From assembly GCF_947501385.1 (NCBI RefSeq), contig NZ_CANMVP010000016.1, positions 1 through 64,000 of the forward strand: DNA of 64,000 nt. The letters run 5' to 3'. Within the stretch, counting starts at the first letter, position 1; each line of letters starts with the position of its first letter. The translations under genes and the position numbers were made by a program. The notes below the pieces were generated by a model that ran no database searches, had not been told where the DNA came from, and worked only from the letters and a program-made list of their open reading frames with translations. The DNA comes from an uncultured Polaribacter sp. Its GTDB lineage: Bacteria; Bacteroidota; Bacteroidia; Flavobacteriales; Flavobacteriaceae. Below, one piece after another: positions 1-9,753 of the stretch.

Positions 1-74
1 CTTTTTTAAAATTCAACTTTTTAAGCAAGTATTGAAAATCAAAAAAATAAACTGAAAAATGAGTAAAAAGAAAA

Positions 75-100
75 TCGCCTAAAAATTACTTTTTAGACGA
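75..100. terminator. hairpin, probable terminator of a gene left of the window
   Basis: An imperfect inverted repeat has TCG at 75-77 pairing with CGA at 98-100 and CTAAAAA at 79-85 pairing with TTTTTAG at 90-96, around a 4-nt loop. It lies before the promoter of the first gene. No gene is visible in bases 1-74, so it most likely ends a transcript that enters from outside. Confidence 0.4.
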
Positions 101-122
101 CCTCTTTCTTGTTTAATGGTAT

Positions 123-130
123 TACTTTTG
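123..130 (+). promoter_or_regulatory. -7 box (TAnnTTTG) for the 5'-nucleotidase gene
   Basis: TACTTTTG matches the Bacteroidota -7 consensus and lies 36 nt before the ATG at 167. No TTG is present at the ideal 19-bp spacing, so this is a partial match. Confidence 0.4.
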
Positions 131-166
131 AAAAAATAAAAATCAACTTTACATTTTAAATCATAT

Positions 167-1702
167 ATGCGACTATATATAAAATTACTTTTTATAGGTA
201 TTCTAGTTTCTTGCTCATCCGCAAAACAAACTTCAAAAGATGATGGAAAAATAGCATTTACCTTTTTACAAATTAATGATGTCTACGAAATTGCACCCAT
301 TCAAGGAGGAGCGTTTGGCGGAATGGCAAGAGTAGAAACCGTGCACCAAGATTTGTTAAAAGAAAATAAAAACACCTTATTCTTTATGGCGGGCGATTTT
401 CTAAATCCGTCTTTATTAGGAACTTTAAAAGTAGATGGAGAACGCGTTCGTGGAAGACAAATGGTAGAAGTAATGAATGCGATGAATTTCGATTTGGTTG
501 CTTTTGGAAATCATGAGTTTGATGTATCACAAGAGGATCTTCAAAAAAGACTAAATGAAAGTACCTTTCCATGGATTTCTGCCAATATAAAACTAAAAAC
601 AGACAATGGAGCCATTCCTTTTTATAAAGAAATAAACGGAGAAAAACAGGACGTACATACTACTTTTATTAAAGAAATAGAAGATGAAGACGGAACAAAG
701 ATAAAAGTGGGTTTTATTAGTGTTTGCATTCCATCAAATCCAAAAGAGTATGTAGCATATTCAAATATGTTTGTCAAAGCAAGAACCTCTTATGCTGCTT
801 TAAAAGACAAAGTAGATGTAGTCTTTGGTTTAACACATGTAAAAATTGCGAACGATAAAAGAATCGCGAAGTTACTTCCTAATTTGCCTTTAATCATGGG
901 AGGTCATGAGCATACCAATAGCAATAATTTTGTAGGGAATGTTCAGATTTCTAAAGCTGATGCAAATGCGAAAACGGCCTATATTCATCGAATTTCTTAT
1001 CATAAAAAAACAAAAGAGACCACTGTAAAATCAGAACTAAAAGAAATCAACGCCTCCATAGCATCAGATGAAAAGGTTGAAAAAATCGTAAATAAATGGC
1101 AAGATATTTTAAATACAAGAATTAAGGATGTGATTAAAAATCCTTCTGAAATTATTTACAATGCAAAAATTCCTTTAGATGGCAGAGACACACCTACAAG
1201 AAGCAAGCAAACCAATTTAGGTCAAGTCATTACCAAAGCGATGGCTTTTGCATATGATAATGAATTAGATGCAGCGATTGTAAATGGCGGTTCCATAAGA
1301 ATTGATGATCAATTAATTGGGAATATAACACCTGTAGATATTTTTAGAGTCTTGCCTTATGGTGGTGCTATTTTAAAAGTTGAAATTAAAGGCAGACTGT
1401 TAAAACGTGTTTTAGATTATGGCCTTTTAGCAAAAGGAACAGGTGCTTATTTACATCGTTTTAATATTGATAAAGTAGGAGACAAGTGGATGATTAAAAA
1501 GATAGCATTAGATACTAATAAAATCTATACAATTGCTTTTTCAGATTACTTGTTAAAAGGTTTTGACATTCCTTTTTTATCTGACAAAAATCAAGAAGTA
1601 CTATCCATTTATCAACCAAAAGAAAACGAATTAGCAATTGATATTAGAAAAGCTGTGGTTGCTTATTTAAAATTGGAAACAAAAAAAAGTGCTAATAAAT
1701 AG
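167..1702 (+). CDS. 5'-nucleotidase / metallophosphatase family lipoprotein
   Basis: Likely a surface or periplasmic lipoprotein that dephosphorylates nucleotides (UshA/5'-nucleotidase family). A signal peptide ends in a lipobox with Cys16. The N-terminal metallophosphatase domain shows GDF at residues 76-78, GNHEFD at 113-118, H224 and GHEHT at 246-250. The C-terminal 5'-nucleotidase domain begins near residue 340 and carries VNGGSIR. The length of 511 residues fits the two-domain family, which is often split into two genes in Flavobacteria. The first metal motif, normally Asp-x-His, reads D38-V39-Y40, so one usual ligand is Tyr. The stop codon lies inside the terminator hairpin. The two-domain architecture is clear; the substrate is inferred. 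Confidence 0.88.
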   Translation: MRLYIKLLFIGILVSCSSAKQTSKDDGKIAFTFLQINDVYEIAPIQGGAFGGMARVETVHQDLLKENKNTLFFMAGDFLNPSLLGTLKVDGERVRGRQMVEVMNAMNFDLVAFGNHEFDVSQEDLQKRLNESTFPWISANIKLKTDNGAIPFYKEINGEKQDVHTTFIKEIEDEDGTKIKVGFISVCIPSNPKEYVAYSNMFVKARTSYAALKDKVDVVFGLTHVKIANDKRIAKLLPNLPLIMGGHEHTNSNNFVGNVQISKADANAKTAYIHRISYHKKTKETTVKSELKEINASIASDEKVEKIVNKWQDILNTRIKDVIKNPSEIIYNAKIPLDGRDTPTRSKQTNLGQVITKAMAFAYDNELDAAIVNGGSIRIDDQLIGNITPVDIFRVLPYGGAILKVEIKGRLLKRVLDYGLLAKGTGAYLHRFNIDKVGDKWMIKKIALDTNKIYTIAFSDYLLKGFDIPFLSDKNQEVLSIYQPKENELAIDIRKAVVAYLKLETKKSANK

Positions 1703-1712
1703 CACTTTTTTT
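1682..1712. terminator. bidirectional terminator overlapping the stop codon
   Basis: A perfect 12-bp stem (1682-1693 with 1701-1712) surrounds a 7-nt loop, with A-run and T-run flanks. The TAG stop of the upstream gene (1700-1702) is in the hairpin. It lies between convergent genes and can serve both strands. Confidence 0.8.
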
Positions 1713-1734
1713 GAGTTATTTTTATAAAGAATTT

Positions 1735-3972
1735 TTAGAATCTAAATTCCATTCCACCATATATTCCAAAAGGATGTCCTGGTCTTAAACCAGCAGGTAC
1801 TCTAGAAACTGCATAGGTGTTATCCAACAAGTTAATTACGTTTGCAGTAAGATTTAATTGTTTGGTTACATAGTATTTACCAGACAAATCAACAATAAAA
1901 TTAGAAGCAACTTTTTCATTATTTGGTATCGTACCACTCCCTGCTAAAGTTCTAAATTCACCATTATATCTTGCATTTAAATTGAATTCAAATTTAGAGT
2001 GCTCTAAAGAGAAAGCAGCATTCAATTGGTGCTTTGGTATGTATGGCAACTCATCTCCAGCAGTTACAGTTCCCCATAAACTATCTGAACTCCCAAAGCT
2101 ATTTAGAAACTCTGTATTTGTAAAAGTATATCCAAAAGAAATAGGTAACGAGAATTCAGTTCCTTTTTTTGCTAAATTATAATTTAACAATACTTCAATT
2201 CCGTTTACTTTTACTTCCCCGGCATTAAACTGATCTAAAGAACCGGTTCCACCAGTAGCAGCCAAATCGCTTCCTAAAAGATTCGAATAATCGTTATAGA
2301 AACCTACAAACTCTCCTTTAAGTTTTCCAAGGTTGAAACGAGTTCCTAATTCGTAATTGATGCTTTCTTCTGGTTTTTCATCCTCTTGATTTCCAGGAGG
2401 AGAAAATCCTTTATGAACACCTCCAAAAAGAGAAAAATCATTATTGAATTTATAATTCGCACCCATTCCTGGTATAAAAACGTCTACTGAATTTTTTCTA
2501 CTTGCTAAATCAACGCCAGTTCTAGTCACATCATTTTTACCAAAATCGTCTCTTTCTAAAATAATATTTTCATAACGAACTCCAGGAGTAAACGTCCAGT
2601 TGTTGTATTTTAATCTATAGGTAATATAAGAAGCAATGGCTTTTGCACTGCTAACCCTATTTGCATCGGTTCCAGGAACTCCATTAGTTGTAATGTCTAA
2701 TATTCCACTATCTGAAATACTGTATTTATCTACCCACTGAAATCTGTCTTCTTCATCATAATGATATCTTAAACCAACCTCAATATCATGAAAAGCATCT
2801 CCTTGATACCAGTGATAATCTAATTTTGTTTGAATTCCCTGAGAATAATAGGCTCTATTATTTGCTTTCACGCCAATGGCATCTGCTGAAGAGTTTACAC
2901 TTCCATTTACAATATTAAAGTGGTTAGAAAATGCATTCGGATCTTCTAAAACATTCGCAATAGATTGTTTGTCGCCATTAAAAGTAATGTCATTTAACTT
3001 GTACCAATTTCTTGCAAAGTTATTCTGATATCCAGTAGTTGTGATTCTAAAGTTTTTAGATAAATCTAAATGATGTGTGATCATATATTGCGTATGATCT
3101 GTAGTCATATTATCATTATTAGAAGAAGCATACCTAGCAAATGGATTTGCGTTAAAATCTTCTTCAGACAGCCCTAAATAGGTTTCGTTTCCATCTTCAT
3201 CTGCATATTGAAATTTGAATTCTAACGATTGTTTTACAGTTGCATTCGGAAATAAATTTACTTTAAATTTTGCCACAACATCATTCTTATTAAAACCTGT
3301 GTTTTTTCCACTTGGCAAGGTTTTAAATCCATCAGAACCATAATTTAGGTATTCTACCATATAGCCGAATGTGTTATTTCCTCCACCAATTTTAGCATGC
3401 AATTGGCTGGAATTAAAACTACCATAACTGGCTCTAACTTGTCCTCCAAATTCAGTAGGTATTTGCGTAGAAATCATATTGATAGCACCACCTGTTGTAA
3501 AGGGGCCGTATTGTACTTGACTACTTCCTTTTAAAACTTCTACCGCTTCCATTCTTGCAATTGTAGGGAAGTAGTAAGCAGAAGAAGCACTGTAAGGTGC
3601 AGGAGCAATTAAAACACCATCTTCCATCAAAGTAATTTTAGAACTTCTTTCTGGCGAGGTTCCTCTCAAACTAATATTAGGTCTTAAACCAAAACCATCT
3701 TCTTCATACATGGTAACTCCAGGAACGGTTCTTAACGCTCTATTGATATCTGTAAAACCAAACTTTTGTAACTCTTTTGGCGATAGATAATATGCAGAAC
3801 CTGTTCTGTGTTTCGCCACATATTTATTTCCGAAAATTACATTTGTAGAAATAATGATTTCGTCTAGTTTTTGTATAGAGTCTAATTGGCCTTTAAATAC
3901 TTTTTTCTCTTTCTTTTGTGCTGCTAAAGTAGCTGTTAATAAGATACTTAATAGAAATATGTTAAGCTTCAT
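1735..3972 (-). CDS. TonB-dependent receptor, FecA-like (siderophore/iron uptake)
   Basis: An outer-membrane active transporter, probably for ferric siderophore or ferric citrate. The start is the ATG at 3972, giving 745 residues and a signal peptide ending in LTATLAAQ; the upstream in-frame ATG at 4041 lies inside the promoter. After the signal comes a plug domain with LRTVPGV, a LRGTSPER segment and EVLKGSSQVQYG, then a 22-strand-type barrel ending in FRF. There is no N-terminal carboxypeptidase-like domain, as in FecA-type receptors. It stands alone, with no adjacent SusD or ABC genes. The receptor fold is certain; the iron substrate is inferred from family resemblance. Confidence 0.88.
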   Translation of the reverse strand: MKLNIFLLSILLTATLAAQKKEKKVFKGQLDSIQKLDEIIISTNVIFGNKYVAKHRTGSAYYLSPKELQKFGFTDINRALRTVPGVTMYEEDGFGLRPNISLRGTSPERSSKITLMEDGVLIAPAPYSASSAYYFPTIARMEAVEVLKGSSQVQYGPFTTGGAINMISTQIPTEFGGQVRASYGSFNSSQLHAKIGGGNNTFGYMVEYLNYGSDGFKTLPSGKNTGFNKNDVVAKFKVNLFPNATVKQSLEFKFQYADEDGNETYLGLSEEDFNANPFARYASSNNDNMTTDHTQYMITHHLDLSKNFRITTTGYQNNFARNWYKLNDITFNGDKQSIANVLEDPNAFSNHFNIVNGSVNSSADAIGVKANNRAYYSQGIQTKLDYHWYQGDAFHDIEVGLRYHYDEEDRFQWVDKYSISDSGILDITTNGVPGTDANRVSSAKAIASYITYRLKYNNWTFTPGVRYENIILERDDFGKNDVTRTGVDLASRKNSVDVFIPGMGANYKFNNDFSLFGGVHKGFSPPGNQEDEKPEESINYELGTRFNLGKLKGEFVGFYNDYSNLLGSDLAATGGTGSLDQFNAGEVKVNGIEVLLNYNLAKKGTEFSLPISFGYTFTNTEFLNSFGSSDSLWGTVTAGDELPYIPKHQLNAAFSLEHSKFEFNLNARYNGEFRTLAGSGTIPNNEKVASNFIVDLSGKYYVTKQLNLTANVINLLDNTYAVSRVPAGLRPGHPFGIYGGMEFRF

Positions 3973-4011
3973 TTTATTTAGATTAATTATAAATAGTTGT
4001 TTTTTCGAGTG

Positions 4012-4041
4012 CAAATATACGACCCAACAATACATATACAA
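4012..4041 (-). promoter_or_regulatory. promoter of the FecA-like receptor (TTG-N19-TAnnTTTG)
   Basis: On the minus strand TTG (4041-4039) is followed after exactly 19 nt by TATATTTG (4019-4012), the full Bacteroidota -33/-7 consensus. Transcription would begin near 4005, giving a leader of about 30 nt to the ATG at 3972. This decides the start codon. Confidence 0.75.
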
Positions 4042-4189
4042 AGTTTATTTAGATTAAATATAAATAATAAATATAGTTTACTTTTAATCAATGTTTTAAG
4101 TTTAAAATTTTAACATATTAACTTTTTTTTATGATTTTAGAAATAAACAATGATCCCAAATAAATATCCTGATATTCAATAATATATTG

Positions 4190-4197
4190 TAAATTTG
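4190..4197 (+). promoter_or_regulatory. -7 box for guaB
   Basis: TAAATTTG matches TAnnTTTG and lies 25 nt before the guaB ATG. There is no clear TTG 19 bp upstream. Confidence 0.5.
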
Positions 4198-4222
4198 CTC
4201 GCAATTATACCTTAATTGCAAC

Positions 4223-5698
4223 ATGACAGCACACGACAACAAAATTTTAGGAGAAGGTTTAACATACGATGATGTTTTATTAGTTCCTGCCTTTTCAGAA
4301 GTTCTTCCTAGAGAAGTAAGTATTCAAACAAAATTTACTAGAAATATAACCATCAATGTTCCTATTGCGTCTGCAGCGATGGATACGGTTACAGAATCTG
4401 CTTTGGCTATTGCGATTGCTAGAGAAGGTGGTATTGGTGTTTTGCATAAAAACATGACGATTGAGCAACAAGCGCAAGAAGTAAGAAAAGTGAAACGTGC
4501 AGAAAGCGGAATGATTTTAGACCCTGTTACGTTGCCCTTAACGGCGAAAGTATCAGATGCCAAAGCAAATATGAAAGAACATGGTATTGGCGGAATTCCG
4601 ATTATAGACGACAATGGCATCTTAAAAGGAATTGTTACCAATAGAGACTTACGTTTCGAGCATGATCATGAAAGATCTATTGTAGATGTGATGACGAGCG
4701 AAAACTTGGTGACTGCTGCTGTTGGAACTTCTTTAAACGACGCAGAAAAAATTCTTCAAAATTATAAAATAGAAAAACTTTTAATTGTTGATGATGCGTA
4801 TAAATTAAAAGGGTTAATCACGTTTAGAGACATTACAAAAGTGACTCAAAAGCCCATTGCAAACAAAGATACTTTTGGAAGATTAAGAGTGGCTGCTGCT
4901 TTAGGAGTTACTAGTGATGCCGTAGAAAGAGCAGAAGCTTTGGTAAATGCAGGTGTAGATGCGGTGATTATAGATACAGCTCACGGACACACAAAAGGGG
5001 TGGTTACTGTTTTAAAACAAGTAAAAGAAAGATTTCCAGATTTAGAGGTAGTGGTAGGTAATATTGCCACTGCTGCAGCTGCAAAATATTTGGTAGCAGC
5101 GGGTGCAGATGCTGTAAAAGTAGGTATTGGTCCTGGTTCTATTTGTACTACAAGAATTGTGGCAGGTGTAGGTTTTCCTCAATTTTCTGCTGTTCTAGAA
5201 GTTGCTGCGGCAATCAAAGGAAGTGGAGTTCCTGTAATTGCAGATGGCGGAATTCGTTATACAGGAGATATCCCGAAAGCAATTGCTGCGGGTGCAGATG
5301 CTGTAATGCTGGGTTCTTTATTAGCAGGAACCAAAGAATCTCCTGGAGAAACCATTATTTATGAAGGAAGAAAATTCAAATCTTACAGAGGTATGGGGTC
5401 TGTGGAAGCGATGAAGCAAGGTTCTAAAGATCGTTATTTTCAAGATGTAGAAGCAGATATTAAAAAATTAGTTCCTGAAGGAATTGTGGGGAGAGTTCCT
5501 TACAAAGGAGACTTAGATGAAAGTATTCATCAATTTATTGGTGGCTTACGCGCAGGAATGGGTTATTGTGGCGCAAAAGACATTGAAACCTTAAAGGAAA
5601 CGGGACAATTTGTAAGAATTACAGCAAGCGGCATCAATGAAAGTCATCCGCATGATGTGGCTATTACCAAAGAAGCACCCAATTATAGTAGAAGGTAA
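4223..5698 (+). CDS. guaB: inosine-5'-monophosphate dehydrogenase
   Basis: Oxidises IMP to XMP with NAD+, the committed step of guanine nucleotide synthesis, in the cytoplasm. The 491 residues contain the split IMPDH TIM barrel: an N-terminal part with GLTYDDVLL, two CBS domains at about 95-205, then the catalytic loop GPGSICTTR with the nucleophile Cys308. The phosphate-binding DGGIRYTGD and the flap region with KYFQ-like residues (DRYFQD) follow. Length and order match bacterial IMPDH. A TAAATTTG promoter box lies just upstream. It is monocistronic, followed by a hairpin-rich repeat. Confidence 0.98.
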   Translation: MTAHDNKILGEGLTYDDVLLVPAFSEVLPREVSIQTKFTRNITINVPIASAAMDTVTESALAIAIAREGGIGVLHKNMTIEQQAQEVRKVKRAESGMILDPVTLPLTAKVSDAKANMKEHGIGGIPIIDDNGILKGIVTNRDLRFEHDHERSIVDVMTSENLVTAAVGTSLNDAEKILQNYKIEKLLIVDDAYKLKGLITFRDITKVTQKPIANKDTFGRLRVAAALGVTSDAVERAEALVNAGVDAVIIDTAHGHTKGVVTVLKQVKERFPDLEVVVGNIATAAAAKYLVAAGADAVKVGIGPGSICTTRIVAGVGFPQFSAVLEVAAAIKGSGVPVIADGGIRYTGDIPKAIAAGADAVMLGSLLAGTKESPGETIIYEGRKFKSYRGMGSVEAMKQGSKDRYFQDVEADIKKLVPEGIVGRVPYKGDLDESIHQFIGGLRAGMGYCGAKDIETLKETGQFVRITASGINESHPHDVAITKEAPNYSRR

Positions 5699-5749
5699 AA
5701 GAACTTATTTATAAAATTGAAAAGCTCAGGAATTTAATCGAAAAGAATT

Positions 5750-5861
5750 CCTCGAGGGGCTAGCCTCGGGGTTTCCGTTGAAATTGTCATTCCCGTGAAA
5801 ACGGGAATCTAAATATAATCCCGAATGTTGTCGGGATGGTTTTTGACCTTTTTAGGTCAAA
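5750..5861. repeat. cluster of REP-like hairpins
   Basis: Three short perfect stems lie in a row: 5789-5796 with 5801-5808 around a GAAA tetraloop, 5819-5824 with 5831-5836, and 5842-5849 with 5854-5861. A CCTCGAGG/CCTCGGGG pair at 5750-5770 precedes them. GC content is well above the surroundings. It fills most of the 264 bp between guaB and the bestrophin gene and may also end the guaB transcript. Confidence 0.6.
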
Positions 5862-5962
5862 GCTTGTGCCCGGCTTGACTAGGTATGAAACCAGCTAAAT
5901 ACCTCTATGGTTCTGCATCGAGGATAGTTGGGTTCAAAAAATTATTTATTTTCAGAAACAAG

Positions 5963-7066
5963 TTACATCACAATATCATTCTTCCAAAGATAGGGTTCAG
6001 GAATGTTTGTATCGTCAATTAATTGGCGAATATCTATCTCGATACTTCTACTTAAATCTGTAATTGGTACATCATTGGGCCCGCCTTCAAACGGGTTTTC
6101 TGTGTTTTCACCAATCTTTTCCATGGTATGAAAAACCCAAGCCAACAAAGTACTAAAAGGAATAGAAAACCAGACGAAATTTTGCGCAATTGCTTCTTGA
6201 ATTCGATGACCTAAATGGGTTCTAGAAGTATGCAAAGCCAAATCTTCAACAATATGTTTGCCAATGCTTTCAAAACCTTCCATAATCCCAAAAGGCAATA
6301 GGATGATAAAAATCCATACAAAAATATAGTTTAAAGTTGCGTATTGTCTCGGATACGGAAAGTTTTTGATACGCTCAGATTTGCCTTGCAGTGTATACAG
6401 TTCTTTTAGCACATTCATCATTTCTACATGCCTGAAATTTTCTATAAGTCCGCTATGCATTAAACCCTTTAACTTTCTAGATTGTATGCCTAAAAGTTGC
6501 GAAGGTTTGTTGCCTTTTAAAAGAATTTCATCCAATTCACTTTTAGATATATAGGGTTGAATGGCTTCTTTAAAATCAACAATGTCTTCACAGACGATAT
6601 AATGATTTCTTCTATATTCAGAATTTTGTTTGTCATTTTTCAAATATGTTTCCCAAGGCTTATCACTTCTTAATTGATATCGTAAAGCCGTTAACCACGC
6701 AACATGTCTGTGCACCAGCTGTTTTTTAATGAGGTCTAATTCTGGCTCTTTAAATTCATTTTTAGTATGGTTTACATCTATATAATCTTTTATCATAATG
6801 GTCCAAGTTCTAGAAGTATTTACAATACCTCCCCAAATTTTACGTGCTTCCCAAAGCCGATCATAGGAAGCATTATTTTTAAAACTGACAATAAAAGAAA
6901 TGGCGGTTCCTAAAACACCCAAGGGCAACCACGGCACATGAAGCCATTTTAAACCCACAATATCAAATAGAAAAACAGGGGTGGTTGCAATAAGTATAAA
7001 CAAAAAAATATCTCTTCTTGTCCATTTTAGCATCCCTTTAATTGGAAATATTCTTTTTATATACAT
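5963..7066 (-). CDS. bestrophin-family anion channel
   Basis: Predicted inner-membrane channel of the bestrophin (UPF0187/YneE) family, which forms pentameric chloride/anion or cation channels. Family hallmarks are the N-terminal transmembrane segments with TTPVFLFDIVG, then FKNNASYDRLWEARKIWG and SRTW, and near the C-terminus a second helix pair with LAWVFHTMEKIGENTENPFEGGPNDVP. The last stretch is the most conserved part of the family. The ATG at 7066 gives 367 residues; a longer in-frame start at 7132 would place the promoter box and the neighbour's control region inside the gene, so I prefer 7066. It is divergent from the M14 peptidase. Confidence 0.87.
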   Translation of the reverse strand: MYIKRIFPIKGMLKWTRRDIFLFILIATTPVFLFDIVGLKWLHVPWLPLGVLGTAISFIVSFKNNASYDRLWEARKIWGGIVNTSRTWTIMIKDYIDVNHTKNEFKEPELDLIKKQLVHRHVAWLTALRYQLRSDKPWETYLKNDKQNSEYRRNHYIVCEDIVDFKEAIQPYISKSELDEILLKGNKPSQLLGIQSRKLKGLMHSGLIENFRHVEMMNVLKELYTLQGKSERIKNFPYPRQYATLNYIFVWIFIILLPFGIMEGFESIGKHIVEDLALHTSRTHLGHRIQEAIAQNFVWFSIPFSTLLAWVFHTMEKIGENTENPFEGGPNDVPITDLSRSIEIDIRQLIDDTNIPEPYLWKNDIVM

Positions 7067-7090
7067 ATATCTTAAATGAGTGTTAAAGTC

Positions 7091-7098
7091 CAAATATA
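7091..7098 (-). promoter_or_regulatory. -7 box for the bestrophin gene
   Basis: TATATTTG on the minus strand lies 24 nt before the ATG at 7066. It is back to back with the plus-strand box at 7114-7121. Confidence 0.5.
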
Positions 7099-7113
7099 AC
7101 ATTTTTGAATTCA

Positions 7114-7121
7114 TATATTTG
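7114..7121 (+). promoter_or_regulatory. -7 box for the M14 peptidase gene
   Basis: TATATTTG lies 23 nt before the ATG at 7145. Together with the minus-strand box it makes a compact divergent promoter. Confidence 0.5.
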
Positions 7122-7144
7122 TACATAACCAAACCTGAATTTAG

Positions 7145-9637
7145 ATGAAAAAAATCATTGTACTTTTCTTATTCGTATCCTTTTCAATTACTGCTCAAAA
7201 AGTAGATTTATCTTATTACTTACCAACGGATGTTAGTTACAACCAAAACATACCAACGCCAAAATCTGTACTTGGGCATGAAGTAGGCGAGTGGCATGTA
7301 ACGCACGACAAGTTGGTGGAATATATGAAAGTGTTAGCCGCGGCTTCAGACAGAATTTCTATTGAGAATAGAGGAAAAACTTTTGAAGACAGACCTTTGT
7401 TATTATTAACAATTACGGCTCCTACAAATCATCAAAATTTAGCAACAATTAGAAAAAATCATATCAATGCTACAGATACTAATTCAGATGTTTCTAACAA
7501 TCCAATAGTTGTATACCAAGGTTTTTCTATTCATGGCAATGAACCCAGCGGTTCGAATGCTGCTTTGGCAGTTGCCTATTATTTAGCAGCTGCAGAAGGT
7601 GCTGAAGTTGATGATTTATTAAAGAATACCGTTATTTTATTTGATCCTTCTTTTAATCCTGATGGCTTGCAACGTTTTGCATACTGGGCAAACACAAATA
7701 GAAGTAAAAACATCAATCCAGACCCTAACGATAGAGAATATACTGAGATTTGGCCAAGAGGAAGAACCAATCATTATCAGTTTGATATGAACCGTGATTG
7801 GTTGCCGGTGCAATTGCCAGAAAGTCGCGTAAGAATTGAGACTTTTCATAAATGGTTGCCTAATATTTTAACAGACCATCATGAAATGGGAAGCAACTCT
7901 AGTTTCTTTTTTCAACCTGGAATTCCGAGCAGAACAAATCCGCTAACACCACAAATGAATCAGGATTTGACCAAAGAAATAGGTACTTACCATGCGAAAG
8001 CGTTAGATAAAATAGGTTCTCTATATTATTCTGAAGAAAGTTTTGATGATTTTTACTACGGAAAAGGATCAACATTTCCAGATATCAACGGAAGTATCGG
8101 AATCTTATTCGAACAAGGAAGTTCTAGAGGACATGCACAAGAAACTGTCAATGGAATCTTAACCTTTCCTTTTACGATTAGAAACCAATTTACTGCCGCT
8201 TTATCAACTTTAGAAGCTGCAAGAAAAATGAGAACCAAGATTTTACAATATCAACAAGACTTTTACAAAGCATCTAGAAGTACAGGTTCTAATAAAGCGA
8301 TTGTTTTTGGCGATGAAAAAGATGCAGCAAAGAGTTACCATTTGGCAGAAGTTTTAAAAAGACACCAAATTAAAATTCACGAAGTAAAAGATGATTTTAC
8401 ACAAAACGGTAAAAACTTTAAAAAAGGCTACAGTTATGTAGTTCCTATGAATCAGAAAAATCAACGTTTGGTAAAATCAATGTTTGATGTTCGAAAAACG
8501 TTTAAAGACAGTTTGTTTTATGATGTTTCTGCATGGACGTTTCACCATGCATTTGGTGTAGATTATGCTGAAAATATTTCACTTTCTAAAGCAGGGAATG
8601 AAATTTCTGAGTTAAAAATGAACACAGGAACTGTTTCTAGCAAAAGTGATTACGGGTATTTAATGCCTTGGAATGAATATTACACACCAAAAGCTTTACA
8701 CACCATTCTACAAAAAGGCTTGCGTGTAAAAGTGTCCATGAAAAACTTTAACAATGGTGGCGTTTCTTATGATTATGGAACCATTTTTATTCCTGTTCAA
8801 AATCAAAAAATGAACACTGCTGAATTGTATCAATTTTTAAATACAATTGCCACAGAAAGTCATGTTGCTATCAACGGAGTTACCACAGGATTGAATGATG
8901 GAATCGACTTAGGAAGTAATAATTTTAGACCCATTACAAAACCTAAAGTTGCCATGTTGGTGGGTAACGGAATTGCAGGAAACGATTCTGGAGAAATTTG
9001 GCATTTGTTAGATCAGCGTTTTGACATGCCTGTAACGCGATTAGATATGAGCTATTTTTCAAGAATAGATCTGAGCAAATATACAGCCATTGTAGTTCCT
9101 AGTAGTTCTATTGACAAAGTAGCTCAAGAAAAATTAAGAACTTGGGTTACAAATGGCGGAACGCTAATTGGTTATAAAAATACAGCCAGATGGTTGGCGA
9201 GTGGTAAATTTATCAGTTTAGCCTTTGACAAGGTAAAAACAGATACCATTAAAGAAATTACTTTTGAAAATAGGTCCTTAAAATCTGGCGCACAAGTTAT
9301 TGGAGGCGCCATTTTTGAAGCAAATATTGATAGATCTCATCCTATAAATTTCGGATATAAAAACGATAGAATAGCCTTATTTAGAAATTCTACAATGTTT
9401 ATAAAAGCTGATAAACGCAGTTATAATAATCCTATTCAGTATACTTCAAACCCTTTATTGAGTGGCTATATTTCAAAAGAAAACGCTAAACTGATTAAAA
9501 ATACAGTTCCATTTAAAACCCAAAGATTAGGTAGAGGTAAAGTCATCGTTTTTACGGATAATACCAATTTTAGAGCTTTTTGGTACGGCACAAATAAGTT
9601 ATTAATGAATGCTATTTTCTTTGGAGACAAAATGTAG
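7145..9637 (+). CDS. secreted M14-family zinc carboxypeptidase, large
   Basis: Predicted exported zinc metallopeptidase. A signal peptide ends near residue 18 (SITAQ). The M14 catalytic domain shows the zinc motif HGNE (H130, E133), the third ligand in DHHEMG (H245 or H246) and the catalytic Glu323 in LFEQGSS. Beyond residue 380 lies a long region with a glutamine-amidotransferase-like fold (about 650-830; VVPSSSI and ending with GKVIVFTDNTNFRAF), as seen in large bacteroidotal M14 proteins. At 830 residues it is about twice a bare M14 domain. It has no C-terminal type IX sorting domain that I can see. Its role is probably scavenging of peptides. Confidence 0.88.
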   Translation: MKKIIVLFLFVSFSITAQKVDLSYYLPTDVSYNQNIPTPKSVLGHEVGEWHVTHDKLVEYMKVLAAASDRISIENRGKTFEDRPLLLLTITAPTNHQNLATIRKNHINATDTNSDVSNNPIVVYQGFSIHGNEPSGSNAALAVAYYLAAAEGAEVDDLLKNTVILFDPSFNPDGLQRFAYWANTNRSKNINPDPNDREYTEIWPRGRTNHYQFDMNRDWLPVQLPESRVRIETFHKWLPNILTDHHEMGSNSSFFFQPGIPSRTNPLTPQMNQDLTKEIGTYHAKALDKIGSLYYSEESFDDFYYGKGSTFPDINGSIGILFEQGSSRGHAQETVNGILTFPFTIRNQFTAALSTLEAARKMRTKILQYQQDFYKASRSTGSNKAIVFGDEKDAAKSYHLAEVLKRHQIKIHEVKDDFTQNGKNFKKGYSYVVPMNQKNQRLVKSMFDVRKTFKDSLFYDVSAWTFHHAFGVDYAENISLSKAGNEISELKMNTGTVSSKSDYGYLMPWNEYYTPKALHTILQKGLRVKVSMKNFNNGGVSYDYGTIFIPVQNQKMNTAELYQFLNTIATESHVAINGVTTGLNDGIDLGSNNFRPITKPKVAMLVGNGIAGNDSGEIWHLLDQRFDMPVTRLDMSYFSRIDLSKYTAIVVPSSSIDKVAQEKLRTWVTNGGTLIGYKNTARWLASGKFISLAFDKVKTDTIKEITFENRSLKSGAQVIGGAIFEANIDRSHPINFGYKNDRIALFRNSTMFIKADKRSYNNPIQYTSNPLLSGYISKENAKLIKNTVPFKTQRLGRGKVIVFTDNTNFRAFWYGTNKLLMNAIFFGDKM

Positions 9638-9753
9638 ACTTTTTGAAAGGAGAGAAAATAGATGAAAGAGAAAAGACAAATGACTGTAGATTTGATTAAT
9701 AAAACCACTAAGGATTTGAAATCCATAATTTTGACAAAAGAATGGTTTGTCAT

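Noticed and set aside
5150..5364. Cys-rich 73-residue frame inside guaB
   Set aside because: It is a +1-frame shadow of a strongly conserved gene; its Cys content comes from Gly/Ala codons of IMPDH.
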